A DNA stretch of 18,533 nt, taken from contig SVRB01000018.1 in assembly GCA_015065045.1 (NCBI GenBank), forward strand, positions 1-18,533. The letters are read 5' to 3'. The position numbers and the translations under genes are program-made. The stretch comes from Oscillospiraceae bacterium (GTDB lineage Bacteria > Bacillota > Clostridia > Oscillospirales > CAG-272). Below the pieces are notes generated by a model. That model did not search any database, was not told where the DNA came from, and was given only the letters and a program-made list of their open reading frames with translations. How positions within the stretch are numbered: the stretch's first letter is position 1; each line of letters starts with the position of its first letter. Shown here in pieces: positions 1 to 8,038 of this stretch.

Positions 1-38
1 CATTCTCTTTTCCATAGTATGGAGGGAGGGAAAACAAA

Positions 39-215
39 ATGGCAGAAATTAAAGTCAAAGAAAATGAATCACTTGACAGTGCTCTTCGTAGATTCAAAAG
101 ACAGTGTGCTAAATCCGGTGTTCTTGCCGAACTCCGTAAGAGAGAGCATTATGAGAAGCCCAGCGTAAAACGCAAGAAGAAATCCGAAGCAGCTCGTAAG
201 CGTAAGTTCAAATAA
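39..215 (+). CDS. rpsU: 30S ribosomal protein S21
   Basis: This 58-residue, very basic protein begins MAEIKVKENESLDSALRRFK and ends in a run of Lys/Arg (KRKKKSEAARKRKFK), the pattern and length of bacterial S21 of the 30S subunit, which helps mRNA base-pair with the 16S 3' end during initiation. The start is fixed by a strong doubled purine-rich ribosome site (GGAGGGAGGG, 21-30) eight bases before the ATG. An 11-bp palindrome (CCATAGTATGG, 12-22) touches this site; I cannot say whether it matters. A strong intrinsic terminator follows, so the gene ends its transcription unit. Its promoter lies outside the window. Confidence 0.96.
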   Translation: MAEIKVKENESLDSALRRFKRQCAKSGVLAELRKREHYEKPSVKRKKKSEAARKRKFK

Positions 216-243
216 TTAACGCAAGATTTCACTTTGAACAACT

Positions 244-278
244 AAAACCCTTTTAGGTATTATCCTAAAAGGGTTTTT
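244..278 (+). terminator. Intrinsic terminator of rpsU
   Basis: A perfect 14-bp inverted repeat (AAAACCCTTTTAGG, 244-257, with CCTAAAAGGGTTTT, 264-277) closes a 6-base loop and runs into a T tract. It lies 29 bases after the rpsU stop codon. Confidence 0.93.
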
Positions 279-323
279 AAATTTATATTATAAAATAATA
301 TGTAATTTATAGATTTAAATTTA

Positions 324-352
324 TTGCAAAATAAATTTTGCTGTGATATAAT
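324..352 (+). promoter_or_regulatory. Promoter of the YifB/ComM gene
   Basis: A -35 box TTGCAA (324-329) and a -10 box TATAAT (347-352) are separated by 17 bases. The -10 is preceded by TGA, giving an extended -10. The predicted start of transcription, near 359, leaves a leader of about 60 nt before the ATG at 421. Confidence 0.75.
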
Positions 353-420
353 ATTTAAGTAAGGACATTGATAAATCTTTGATTTATAAAAGCCAACGAC
401 ATTTGAAGGAGCCAAAAGTT

Positions 421-1971
421 ATGTTATCTACTGTTTATTCATCGGGCATAATGGGTATAGACGGTTTTGAGGTTATTGTTGAATGTAATATGCAGGATAA
501 GCTTCCCTGCTTTGAAATCGTAGGTTTACCGGATGCCGCAGTGAAAGAGGCAGAAAAAAGAATTCAAGCTGCGCTTGAAAACAGTGGGTTTATGTTCCCC
601 GATTCTGCTATTGTAATAAACTTAGCGCCTGCGGATATGAAAAAAGAAGGCTCTACGTACGATATGGCATTGCTTGTATCACTACTCCACAGCGGCGGAA
701 TGGTGAAGAAAACCGCTATTCTTGAAGACAAATGCTTCGTTGGAGAATTGTCAATGTCGGGCAACTTCAGAGGTGTCAGAGGCGTTTTGTCTATGGTGCT
801 TTCTGCAAAGGAAAAAGGCAGAAAAGAAATTTTCGTGCCCTTTGATAATGCAAAAGAAGCGTCTGTTGTTTCGGGAATAAAAGCGTATCCGGTACGCGAT
901 ATACGAGAGCTTGTCGAGCATTTGAACGGCAAAAAGCTTATTACTCCCGTAGAATTTGACAGATCTATATTTGAAAAACAGCGCGATAATACAATTATGG
1001 ATTTTTCTGACGTAAAAGGGCAAGAAAAAGCGAAAAGAGCGCTTGAAATTGCCGCTGCAGGAAACCATAATATACTCCTCATAGGCCCTCCCGGAACGGG
1101 AAAAAGTATGCTCGCAAAGAGAATTCCGTCTATTTTGCCCAAGATAACCTTTGATGAGGCTGTAGAAACAACAAAGATACATTCGATCTCCGGAACTCTC
1201 CCGAATGATTCGCTTATCGTAGAACGTCCTTTCCGTTCCCCACATCATACTATGTCGTCGGTTGCATTGGCAGGCGGTGGAAAAATACCGATGCCGGGCG
1301 AGCTTTCACTTGCACACAACGGAATATTGTTCCTTGATGAGCTTCCCGAATTTAACAAGAGCGCAACTGAAGTTTTACGCCAACCACTTGAAGACGGAAG
1401 CATTACGATTACAAGAGCAGCAGGTCATTTTACGTTCCCCTCAAGCTTTATGCTTGTTTGCGCGATGAACCCCTGCAAATGCGGTTACTACGGACATCCG
1501 ACACATAAATGTACTTGTAAACCTGAGGATATTAAAAAATACATATCAAAAATAAGCGGTCCGCTTATCGACAGAATAGATATTCAGCTTGAAGTTTCTT
1601 CCCTTTCTTATAATGAGCTATCCGATACAAGACCGACTGAAAGCTCGGCTACGATAAGAGAAAGAGTTGACAAGGCAAGGTCAAGAGCTGTTGAAAGATT
1701 TAAAAACGAAACGACTTACTCAGGCAAGCCGATTTACTCAAATGCAGATATGACAAGCACGTTGATAAGAAAATATTGTGTGCTTGATTCTGATGCACAT
1801 ACACTTCTCCGCGCTGCTTTTGAAAAAATGGGTATGTCTGCCAGAGGTTATGACAGAATTTTGAGGGTTGCTCTCACTATTGCAGACCTTGATAACAGCG
1901 ACAAGATTCTTGTTAAACATATAGCCGAGGCTATACAGCTTCGTTCGCTTGACAGAAAGTATTTTTCTTGA
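421..1971 (+). CDS. comM: YifB/ComM family Mg-chelatase-like AAA+ ATPase
   Basis: This 516-residue protein belongs to the YifB/ComM family; in naturally transformable bacteria ComM is a hexameric helicase that drives branch migration during DNA uptake recombination, but the family also occurs in species not known to be competent. An N-terminal ChlI/Lon-protease-like fold (about residues 5-160) is followed by an AAA+ module with Walker A GPPGTGKS (222-229) and Walker B ILFLDE (302-307), then a cysteine-rich insert (Cys347, 352, 354, 364, 366; CNPCKCGYYGH-type) and the family's helical C-terminal domain. I chose ATG 421 because AAGGAG (406-411) lies nine bases before it and the family begins with a short TVYSSGIMGIDG-type segment; an in-frame TTG at 379 has no such site. 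It is probably monocistronic from the 324-352 promoter. The symbol comM is by family; yifB is equally valid. Confidence 0.93.
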   Translation: MLSTVYSSGIMGIDGFEVIVECNMQDKLPCFEIVGLPDAAVKEAEKRIQAALENSGFMFPDSAIVINLAPADMKKEGSTYDMALLVSLLHSGGMVKKTAILEDKCFVGELSMSGNFRGVRGVLSMVLSAKEKGRKEIFVPFDNAKEASVVSGIKAYPVRDIRELVEHLNGKKLITPVEFDRSIFEKQRDNTIMDFSDVKGQEKAKRALEIAAAGNHNILLIGPPGTGKSMLAKRIPSILPKITFDEAVETTKIHSISGTLPNDSLIVERPFRSPHHTMSSVALAGGGKIPMPGELSLAHNGILFLDELPEFNKSATEVLRQPLEDGSITITRAAGHFTFPSSFMLVCAMNPCKCGYYGHPTHKCTCKPEDIKKYISKISGPLIDRIDIQLEVSSLSYNELSDTRPTESSATIRERVDKARSRAVERFKNETTYSGKPIYSNADMTSTLIRKYCVLDSDAHTLLRAAFEKMGMSARGYDRILRVALTIADLDNSDKILVKHIAEAIQLRSLDRKYFS

Positions 1972-2040
1972 TCGTTTCAAAAATAATTATTTTTACTTAT
2001 AAATCATATATTGCCTTAAAGCATAAAAAGGAGAATTTTT

Positions 2041-2883
2041 ATGAAAAACGTTGGTTACTATAACGGCGAGATTGCCGCACTTGAAGACTTAAAGGTTTCC
2101 GCTCTTGACAGAGCTGTTTATTTTGGTGACGGAGTTTATGACGTAGCTTTCATTCATAACAGAAAGCCCGTTGCTCTTAAAGACCACCTTGACAGATTTT
2201 TTAACAGCTGTAAGCTTCTAAAAATCGAGATCGACAAGACTTACGAGGAAATGGAAGCTATTTTCAATACTTTGATCGAACACGCTGACGAAAACGAAAC
2301 TGACTTTATCCTCTATTGGCAAATGTCAAGAGGTACGGGTCCTCGTAACCATATCTTCCCCGAATGCAAAAAGCCTTCCCTTTTTGCTTATATCACACCT
2401 AAGAAAATCGGCGATCAGTCTAAGAGAGTAAAGCTTATCACTCAGGAAGATAACAGATTCTATCTTTGCAATATTAAGACTATTAACCTCATCCCCAACG
2501 TTTTGGCAAGTGAAACGGCAAAGCAGGCGGGATGCGATGAAGCTATTCTTCACAGAGGCGATATGGTCACAGAAGGCTCACATACTACCACTTTGATCAT
2601 CAAAGACGGAACTGTTATTACTCCTCCCCTCTCCAATCTTATTCTTCCCAGTATAACACGTAAGCATATTATCGAAATATGCAAAGAAAATAATATCCCC
2701 TGCGAAGAAAGACAGTTTACCGTTGATGAGCTTTTTGGCGCTGACGAAATCATGATAGGAAGTACGACCTCTGTTATTTTGGCGGCCGACGAAATCGACG
2801 GCAAGGCTGTAGGCGGAAAAAACCCCGAACTCGTTGAAAGATTGCAAACTCTTTACTTTGACAAATACGGCCTTAATGCATAA
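2041..2883 (+). CDS. dat: D-amino acid aminotransferase (fold type IV PLP enzyme)
   Basis: This 280-residue PLP enzyme would interconvert D-amino acids and 2-oxo acids, chiefly supplying D-glutamate or D-alanine for peptidoglycan. Residues match the Bacillus D-amino acid transaminase pattern: FGDGVYD with Tyr33; RGTGPRNHIFPE, giving Arg102 and His104 where the family's Arg98/His100 bind the substrate carboxylate; Lys146 in CNIKTINL as the Schiff-base lysine; Glu178 in MVTEGS; and the cofactor-phosphate loop GSTTSV (240-245). Branched-chain aminotransferases share the fold but not the PRxH motif, so the D-specific call is favoured. AAGGAG (2028-2033) precedes the ATG. It lies 69 bp after comM and 265 bp before argG, separated from argG by a hairpin and by the arginine promoter. 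Its last codons overlap an ATGCAT-rich repeat cluster. Confidence 0.88.
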   Translation: MKNVGYYNGEIAALEDLKVSALDRAVYFGDGVYDVAFIHNRKPVALKDHLDRFFNSCKLLKIEIDKTYEEMEAIFNTLIEHADENETDFILYWQMSRGTGPRNHIFPECKKPSLFAYITPKKIGDQSKRVKLITQEDNRFYLCNIKTINLIPNVLASETAKQAGCDEAILHRGDMVTEGSHTTTLIIKDGTVITPPLSNLILPSITRKHIIEICKENNIPCEERQFTVDELFGADEIMIGSTTSVILAADEIDGKAVGGKNPELVERLQTLYFDKYGLNA

Positions 2884-2916
2884 TTTTATGCATATTCCGC
2901 ATTTTATGCATAATCA
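2873..2916. promoter_or_regulatory. Cluster of three ATGCAT-type motifs, possible distal ArgR operators
   Basis: Three copies of a [TA]ATGCATA[AT]T[TC] motif are centred on the ATGCAT words at 2876, 2888 and 2906. Read as 5-4-5 ARG-box-like units they are TTAAT-GCAT-AATTT (2873-2886), TTTAT-GCAT-ATTCC (2885-2898) and TTTAT-GCAT-AATCA (2903-2916). The middle one shares the 11-mer TATGCATATTC exactly with the operator at the argG promoter. The cluster begins inside the last codons of dat. Binding by ArgR is inferred. Confidence 0.4.
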
Positions 2917-2923
2917 TACAACT

Positions 2924-2960
2924 AACACCCTGCGAAAGCCTATTTCACAGGGTGTTTGAT
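2924..2960 (+). terminator. Probable intrinsic terminator after dat
   Basis: AACACCCTG (2924-2932) pairs with CAGGGTGTT (2948-2956). The stem extends inward with GAAA/TTTC after one C-A mismatch, leaving a 5-base loop. The T tract is short (TTTGATTTG), so termination may be incomplete. Confidence 0.65.
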
Positions 2961-3065
2961 TTGTACACACTATACAAAAAAACATCTATTTATACTGTTT
3001 TTTTGACATTGTGTTTTTGTGAATGTAAACAAATTATGAATTTAGGAAATATTTGTAACAAACGC

Positions 3066-3094
3066 TTGACAAATATGAATATCGAGCGTATAAT
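3066..3094 (+). promoter_or_regulatory. Promoter of the arginine operon
   Basis: A fully consensus -35 box TTGACA (3066-3071) and -10 box TATAAT (3089-3094) are separated by exactly 17 bases. Transcription should start near 3101, leaving a leader of about 48 nt before argG. Such a strong promoter implies control by a repressor, and operator-like palindromes overlap it. Confidence 0.9.
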
Positions 3095-3131
3095 GTATGC
3101 ATATTCAAAGAATTTAATGCATATTTATGCA
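3094..3131. promoter_or_regulatory. ARG-box-like operators over the argG start site
   Basis: Two 14-bp units fit the ArgR/AhrC box layout (TGAAT-4-ATTCA and its TGCAT variants): TGTAT-GCAT-ATTCA (3094-3107), overlapping the -10 and start site, and the perfect palindrome TGCAT-ATTT-ATGCA (3118-3131), ending just before the ribosome site. Start-to-start spacing is 24 bp, slightly wider than the roughly 21 bp of the E. coli paired boxes. The location fits arginine-dependent repression of the operon. ArgR itself is not encoded in the window. Confidence 0.7.
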
Positions 3132-3148
3132 CAAGGAGATATGATATT

Positions 3149-4387
3149 ATGAATAATAAAGAAAACATTAAAAAAGTCGTACTTGCATATTCCGGCGGTC
3201 TTGATACATCCATTATTATTCCGTGGTTGAAGGAAAATTACAACAACTGTGAGGTTATCGCAGTTTCCGGTAACGTTGGACAGGCTGACGAACTTGACGG
3301 TCTTGAAGAAAAGGCTCTCAAGACAGGCGCTTCCAAGCTTTACGTTCTTGACCTTACAGACGAATACGTTGACGAATATATTATCCCCACAATGAAGGCA
3401 GGCGCTGTTTACGAAGAATATCTTCTCGGAACAAGCCACGCTCGTCCTTGCATTGCTAAGGCACTCGTTGATATCGCAATCAAGGAAGGCGCTGACGCTG
3501 TATGCCACGGTTGTACAGGTAAGGGTAATGACCAGGTTCGTTTCGAGCTTACAATCAAGCGTTTCGCTCCCGATATGACTATCATCGCTCCTTGGAGAGA
3601 ATGGGATATCAAGTCTCGTGAAGAAGAAATCGAATACGCTGAAGCTCACAACGTTCCTCTTAAGATAAACAGAGAAACAAACTACTCTAAGGATAAGAAC
3701 CTCTGGCACCTTTCACACGAAGGTATGGACCTCGAAGACACAGGTAACGAACCTATGTACGAAAAAGAAGGCTTCCTCGAAATGGGCGTTTCTCCTATTC
3801 AGGCTCCCGACGTTCCCACATACGTTACACTTGATTTCGAACAGGGCGTACCCGTAGCTCTTAACGGCGAAAAGATGTCAGCTAAAAACATCATCCTCAA
3901 GCTCAACGAAATCGGCGGCGCAAACGGTATCGGTATTATCGACATCGTAGAAAACCGTCTCGTTGGTATGAAGTGCCGTGGCGTATATGAAACTCCCGGT
4001 GGTACAATTCTTTACAAGGCTCACAGCGTTCTCGAAAGCATTTGCCTTGACAAGATGACACTTCACGAAAAGCAGAGATTGTCCATCACTTTTGCTGAGC
4101 TCGTTTACAACGGTCAGTGGTTCACACCTCTCCGCGAAGCTTTGAGCGCTTTCGTTGACAAGACTCAGGAAAACGTTACAGGTAAAGTTAAGCTCAAGCT
4201 CTACAAGGGCAACTTGATCAACGCAGGTGTATGGAGTCCCTACACACTTTACAGTGAAGAGATCGCTACATTCGGCGAAAGCGATTACAACCAGAAGGAC
4301 GCTGACGGATTTATCAACCTCTTTGGTCTTCCCGTTACTGTTCAGGCTCTCGTTGACAAAAAGAACAACAAATTAAATTTAAACTAA
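3149..4387 (+). CDS. argG: Argininosuccinate synthase
   Basis: This enzyme joins citrulline and aspartate with ATP to give argininosuccinate, the penultimate step of arginine synthesis in the cytosol. At 412 residues it has the usual length, with the N-type ATP pyrophosphatase loop AYSGGLDTS (13-21) and the family signature GCTGKGNDQVRFE (121-133). AAGGAGAT (3133-3140) lies eight bases before the ATG. It is the first gene of a seven-gene arginine operon, directly behind the consensus promoter and ARG-box-like operators. Its codons look strongly optimised (GAA, AAG, CTC, CGT rich), suggesting high expression. A hairpin with a T tract separates it from argH, so it may be made in excess over the downstream genes. 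Confidence 0.97.
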   Translation: MNNKENIKKVVLAYSGGLDTSIIIPWLKENYNNCEVIAVSGNVGQADELDGLEEKALKTGASKLYVLDLTDEYVDEYIIPTMKAGAVYEEYLLGTSHARPCIAKALVDIAIKEGADAVCHGCTGKGNDQVRFELTIKRFAPDMTIIAPWREWDIKSREEEIEYAEAHNVPLKINRETNYSKDKNLWHLSHEGMDLEDTGNEPMYEKEGFLEMGVSPIQAPDVPTYVTLDFEQGVPVALNGEKMSAKNIILKLNEIGGANGIGIIDIVENRLVGMKCRGVYETPGGTILYKAHSVLESICLDKMTLHEKQRLSITFAELVYNGQWFTPLREALSAFVDKTQENVTGKVKLKLYKGNLINAGVWSPYTLYSEEIATFGESDYNQKDADGFINLFGLPVTVQALVDKKNNKLNLN

Positions 4388-4403
4388 GTTTATAAAGTTT
4401 ATA

Positions 4404-4448
4404 ATAAGGGACTGTCGAAAAAACGAAAGTCCCTTATACCCTTTTTTT
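4404..4448 (+). terminator. Hairpin with T tract between argG and argH (possible partial terminator)
   Basis: ATAAGGGACT (4404-4413) pairs perfectly with AGTCCCTTAT (4428-4437). The stem continues with TCG/CGA around an A6 loop after one G-A mismatch. Four bases later comes a run of seven T. The delayed T tract and the absence of a promoter before argH suggest leaky termination or an mRNA-stability element that sets the argG:argH ratio. Confidence 0.65.
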
Positions 4449-4472
4449 AATTGATAGGAGTGAATTTTCTCT

Positions 4473-5849
4473 ATGGCAAAGATGTGGGCAGGAAGAACGG
4501 GCGGAATTACAGAAAAACTCGCTGACGACTTCAACTCATCAATAAGATTTGACAGCAAAATGTACCGAGAGGATATTACAGGCAGCATCGCTCACGCAAA
4601 GATGCTCGCAAAGTGCGGTATTATAGAAGATGCAGATGCAGAAACACTTATCGCAGGTCTCGAAGGTATTCTTTCCGATATAGATAACGGCGCGCTTGAT
4701 TTTGACCCCGACTGCGAAGATATCCATATGTTCGTTGAGCAGGTACTCACAGAAAGAGTTGGCGACGTTGGCAAAAAGCTTCATACTGCAAGAAGCCGAA
4801 ACGATCAGGTCGCACTTGATTTGCGTATGTATTTACGTGCTCGCACCGATGAAATGATCGAAAAGGCAACAGCGCTTGTTAATGCTTATACAGAAAAAGC
4901 AGAAGAATACAAAGATGCTATTATGCCCGGATACACACACCTCCAGAGAGCACAACCTATCACATTCGGACATCACCTTATGGCTTACGCGATGATGCTC
5001 CTCCGCGACATCGACAGACTCCGTGATTGCAGAAAGAGAATGAATATTTCTCCCATCGGTTGTTGCGCGTTGGCAGGTACAACCTACGCTACAGACCGTT
5101 ATTACGAAGCTGATCTTCTCGGTTTTGACGGCATAACTCTTAACAGTCTCGACGGTGTATCCGACAGAGATTTCAGCGTAGAGCTTATGAGCGACATCGC
5201 TCTTATTATGATGCACCTTTCAAGATTCTCCGAAGAGCTTATTCTCTGGTCAAGCTGGGAATTTAAGTTCATCGAATTATCTGACTCATACACAACCGGC
5301 TCATCAATTATGCCCCAGAAGAAAAATCCCGATATGGCAGAATTGGTCAGAGGAAAGACCGGACGTGTATACGGCGATTTGATTACCCTTTTGACAGCGC
5401 TCAAGGGACTTCCGCTCGCTTACAACAAAGATATGCAGGAAGACAAGGAATGCGTATTCGACTCAGTCGAAACGGTTCTTATGTGCCTTGATATTACAAA
5501 GGGTATGATCGAAACAATGAAAGCTATCCCCGAAAATATGCTCAAAGCGGCACAGAAGGGATTTATTAATGCAACAGACCTTGCAGACTATCTTGTTAAA
5601 AAGGGTATGCCCTTCAGACAGGCATACAAGATTTCGGGCGGAATTGTTGGCGACTGCATAAAGAACGGTCAGGTTCTTGAAACACTTCCCCTCTCCGAAT
5701 ACAAAAAATACAGTGATGTTTTTGAAGAAGATTTATACAACGAAATTGATTTGAAAACTTGCGTTGATAAAAGAATAAGCGTAGGCGGAACGTCAGTCAG
5801 CTCCGTAGAAGCGCAAATTAAATACGTGAAAGAGATTTTGGCGAAATGA
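4473..5849 (+). CDS. argH: Argininosuccinate lyase
   Basis: It splits argininosuccinate into arginine and fumarate, the last step of the pathway. The protein is 458 residues, normal for the fumarase/aspartase superfamily, with TARSRNDQV (105-113), the GYTHLQRAQP block with His156, and the superfamily signature GSSIMPQKKNPD (276-287) carrying the catalytic-loop serine. The ribosome site TAGGAG (4455-4460) stands 12 bases from the ATG, rather far. The gene follows argG after an 85-bp gap holding a hairpin and overlaps argC by four bases (ATGA), so argH and argC are translationally coupled. Confidence 0.97.
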   Translation: MAKMWAGRTGGITEKLADDFNSSIRFDSKMYREDITGSIAHAKMLAKCGIIEDADAETLIAGLEGILSDIDNGALDFDPDCEDIHMFVEQVLTERVGDVGKKLHTARSRNDQVALDLRMYLRARTDEMIEKATALVNAYTEKAEEYKDAIMPGYTHLQRAQPITFGHHLMAYAMMLLRDIDRLRDCRKRMNISPIGCCALAGTTYATDRYYEADLLGFDGITLNSLDGVSDRDFSVELMSDIALIMMHLSRFSEELILWSSWEFKFIELSDSYTTGSSIMPQKKNPDMAELVRGKTGRVYGDLITLLTALKGLPLAYNKDMQEDKECVFDSVETVLMCLDITKGMIETMKAIPENMLKAAQKGFINATDLADYLVKKGMPFRQAYKISGGIVGDCIKNGQVLETLPLSEYKKYSDVFEEDLYNEIDLKTCVDKRISVGGTSVSSVEAQIKYVKEILAK

Positions 5850-6784
5850 CGAAGATTTTTATAGACGGAAGCGCCGGCACAACAGGCCTTCGTATATACG
5901 ATAGACTTTCAACAAGAAAAGATATTGAGCTTATTATTCTTGATGATGATAAAAGAAAAGATACGGAATGCAGAAAAGAAGCATTGAATTCGTGTGATAT
6001 TGCATTCCTCTGTCTTCCCGATAAAGCAGCAATAGAAACGATCCCGCTCGTTACGAATCCTAACACAGCGATTATTGATACGTCAACTGCGCATAGGACT
6101 GCAGACGGATGGACTTACGGATTCCCCGAGCTTTCCGATTTCAGAGAAAAGATTGCTAAATCAAAGAGAATAGCAAACCCCGGTTGCCACGCAAGCGGAT
6201 TTGTTGCTCTCGTTCAGCCTCTCGTTAAGGCAGGATTGATAAACAGTAACGTTAATCTTACAGCGTTTTCTCTTACCGGATATTCGGGCGGCGGAAAGAA
6301 TATGATTGCCGAATATAATTCTCCCGATCGTAACATTCTCCTCGATGCTCCGAGACAGTATGCTTTAACACAACAGCATAAGCATCTGAAAGAAATGGTT
6401 GCAATATGCGGACTCGACCAAGCTCCCGTATTTTGCCCCATCGTTGCCGACTTTTACAGCGGTATGGAGGTTACAGTTCCCCTCTTTGCAAATCAGATAA
6501 ACGGAACTATGGAAGATATAAAGAACGTATACAGAAGCATTTACAATAAAGGCATTATCAGATTTGACGAAAGCGAAGACCAGGAAGGCGGATTTATGTC
6601 GGCTTCAAGCTATTCCGATTACGATGATATGCAAATTACAGTTAAAGGAAACGACGAACGTATCTTGCTTATTGCAAGATTTGACAATCTCGGCAAGGGT
6701 GCTTCAGGCTCGGCTATACAGAATATGAATATTATTATGGGTATAGACGAAACGACAGGACTTAAACTTACGGAGGTAAAATAA
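5846..6784 (+). CDS. argC: N-acetyl-gamma-glutamyl-phosphate reductase, short (type 2) form
   Basis: It reduces N-acetylglutamyl phosphate to the semialdehyde with NADPH, the third step of ornithine synthesis. Residues 3-20 (IFIDGSAGTTGLRIYDRL) form the dinucleotide-binding start, and NPGCHASGF carries the catalytic Cys114. The length of 312 residues, the GSAGTTGL start and the GYSGGGK motif fit the short type 2 ArgC rather than the roughly 345-residue type 1 known from Bacillus. The start codon lies inside the argH stop (ATGA) with only a weak AAGAGA purine site upstream, so translation probably depends on coupling. Two bases separate its stop from argJ. Confidence 0.95.
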   Translation: MTKIFIDGSAGTTGLRIYDRLSTRKDIELIILDDDKRKDTECRKEALNSCDIAFLCLPDKAAIETIPLVTNPNTAIIDTSTAHRTADGWTYGFPELSDFREKIAKSKRIANPGCHASGFVALVQPLVKAGLINSNVNLTAFSLTGYSGGGKNMIAEYNSPDRNILLDAPRQYALTQQHKHLKEMVAICGLDQAPVFCPIVADFYSGMEVTVPLFANQINGTMEDIKNVYRSIYNKGIIRFDESEDQEGGFMSASSYSDYDDMQITVKGNDERILLIARFDNLGKGASGSAIQNMNIIMGIDETTGLKLTEVK

Positions 6785-6786
6785 CT

Positions 6787-8001
6787 ATGAAGATTATTTC
6801 AGGCGGCGTATGTGCCGCGCAGGGATTTAAAGCAAACGGTGTTCATTGCGGTATCCGCAAAAACCGTACAAAAAAAGACCTTGCATTGATATACAGCGAT
6901 ACAGTAGCGACAGCAGCGGCTGTTTACACAACCAACCTTGTTAAAGGCGCTCCGCTCACTGTTACAAAAAACAATATAGCAAACGGCAAAGCTCAGGCAG
7001 TTATCTGCAACAGCGGTAACGCAAATACCTGCAATGCAAACGGAATCGAAGTTGCAGAAAAGATGTGCGAGATCGTTGCAAACGAGCTTAAGATAGACGC
7101 AACAGACGTTGTTGTTGCATCAACAGGCGTTATCGGTCAGCCCCTTAACCTCGAACCTATTATTTCAGGAGTTCCCTCTCTCGTTAGCGGACTTTCCGAA
7201 AACGGCGGACAGGATGCTGCTGAAGGTATTATGACAACAGATACAACAATGAAGGAGATTGCCGTAGAATTTGAAATCGGCGGCAAGATCTGCCGTATCG
7301 GCGGTATTGCCAAGGGTAGCGGTATGATCCATCCCAATATGGCTACAATGTTGGTATTTATTACTACCGACGCCGCTATTTCTTCAGAAATGCTCCAGAA
7401 GGCACTTTCTTCAGATATTAAGACAACATTCAATATGATAAGCGTTGACGGTGATACTTCCACAAACGATATGGTTACTGTTCTTGCAAACGGTATGGCA
7501 GGAAACGATGAAATCACTACAGAAGGCGCTGATTTTGATGCTTTTATGGAAGCTCTTAACACAGTAAACGTTCACCTCTGCCGTATGATCGCGGGCGACG
7601 GTGAGGGTGCAACAAAGCTTCTCGAGTGCAGCGTTAAGAATGCAAAAGATGAAGAAAATGCAAAGATCATTGCAAAGAGCGTTATTTGCTCAAGCCTTCT
7701 TAAAGCAGCAATGTTCGGCGCTGACGCAAACTGGGGTCGCGTACTCTGCGCTATCGGGTACAGCGGCGCTGACGTTGACATAAACAAGATCGACGTTTCT
7801 TTCCGTTCTGTAAAAGGTACTCTTGACGTATGCAAAAACGGCGCGGGAATTGACTTCTCTGAAGAAAAAGCAAAAGAAATTTTACTTGAAAAAGAAATCG
7901 AAATTCTTATTACAGCAGGCGACGGTGACGCATGTGCTACAGCTTGGGGCTGTGATTTGACATACGATTATGTAAAAATCAACGGTGACTACCGTACTTA
8001 A
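6787..8001 (+). CDS. argJ: Bifunctional ornithine acetyltransferase / N-acetylglutamate synthase
   Basis: ArgJ moves the acetyl group from N-acetylornithine to glutamate, recycling acetyl groups; bifunctional forms can also use acetyl-CoA to prime the cycle. The 404-residue precursor has the autocleavage site HPNMATML, with Thr187 as the new N-terminal nucleophile of the beta chain, and the C-terminus DYVKINGDYRT typical of the family. GGAGG (6772-6776) lies ten bases before the ATG. No separate argA is present in the window, consistent with an ArgJ-based cycle, but mono- versus bifunctionality cannot be read from sequence. The 3' end is followed by an AT hairpin and a degenerate copy of its own last 40 or so bases. 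Confidence 0.96.
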   Translation: MKIISGGVCAAQGFKANGVHCGIRKNRTKKDLALIYSDTVATAAAVYTTNLVKGAPLTVTKNNIANGKAQAVICNSGNANTCNANGIEVAEKMCEIVANELKIDATDVVVASTGVIGQPLNLEPIISGVPSLVSGLSENGGQDAAEGIMTTDTTMKEIAVEFEIGGKICRIGGIAKGSGMIHPNMATMLVFITTDAAISSEMLQKALSSDIKTTFNMISVDGDTSTNDMVTVLANGMAGNDEITTEGADFDAFMEALNTVNVHLCRMIAGDGEGATKLLECSVKNAKDEENAKIIAKSVICSSLLKAAMFGADANWGRVLCAIGYSGADVDINKIDVSFRSVKGTLDVCKNGAGIDFSEEKAKEILLEKEIEILITAGDGDACATAWGCDLTYDYVKINGDYRT

Positions 8002-8038
8002 TTTTTTATATATTTTTTTCAAAAATATATGATTAAGT
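7997..8038 (+). other. AT-only hairpin spanning the argJ stop
   Basis: ATATATTTTT (8008-8017) pairs with AAAAATATAT (8021-8030) around a TTC loop. An outer arm ACTTAAT (7997-8003), containing the stop codon, pairs with ATTAAGT (8032-8038). The core closely resembles the hairpin after argF. It has no GC-rich stem, so it is unlikely to be a strong terminator; RNA stability or an insertion scar are possible roles. Confidence 0.6.

Noticed and set aside
379..420. TTG start extending the YifB/ComM protein by 14 residues
   Set aside because: No ribosome site precedes the TTG, while ATG 421 has AAGGAG at ideal spacing and matches the usual family start.
1979..1994. AT-only 16-bp palindrome after the comM stop
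   Set aside because: AAAAATAATTATTTTT has no loop and no GC pairs, so it is a poor terminator candidate and is expected by chance in AT-rich spacers.
3003..3031. Second promoter upstream of argG (TTGACA at 3003-3008)
   Set aside because: At 17-bp spacing the -10 would be TAAACA, a weak match. The promoter at 3066-3094 is fully consensus and better placed.
2952..3152. 66-codon open frame between dat and argG
   Set aside because: It runs through the dat terminator, the argG promoter, operators and ribosome site, has no ribosome site itself and resembles no family.
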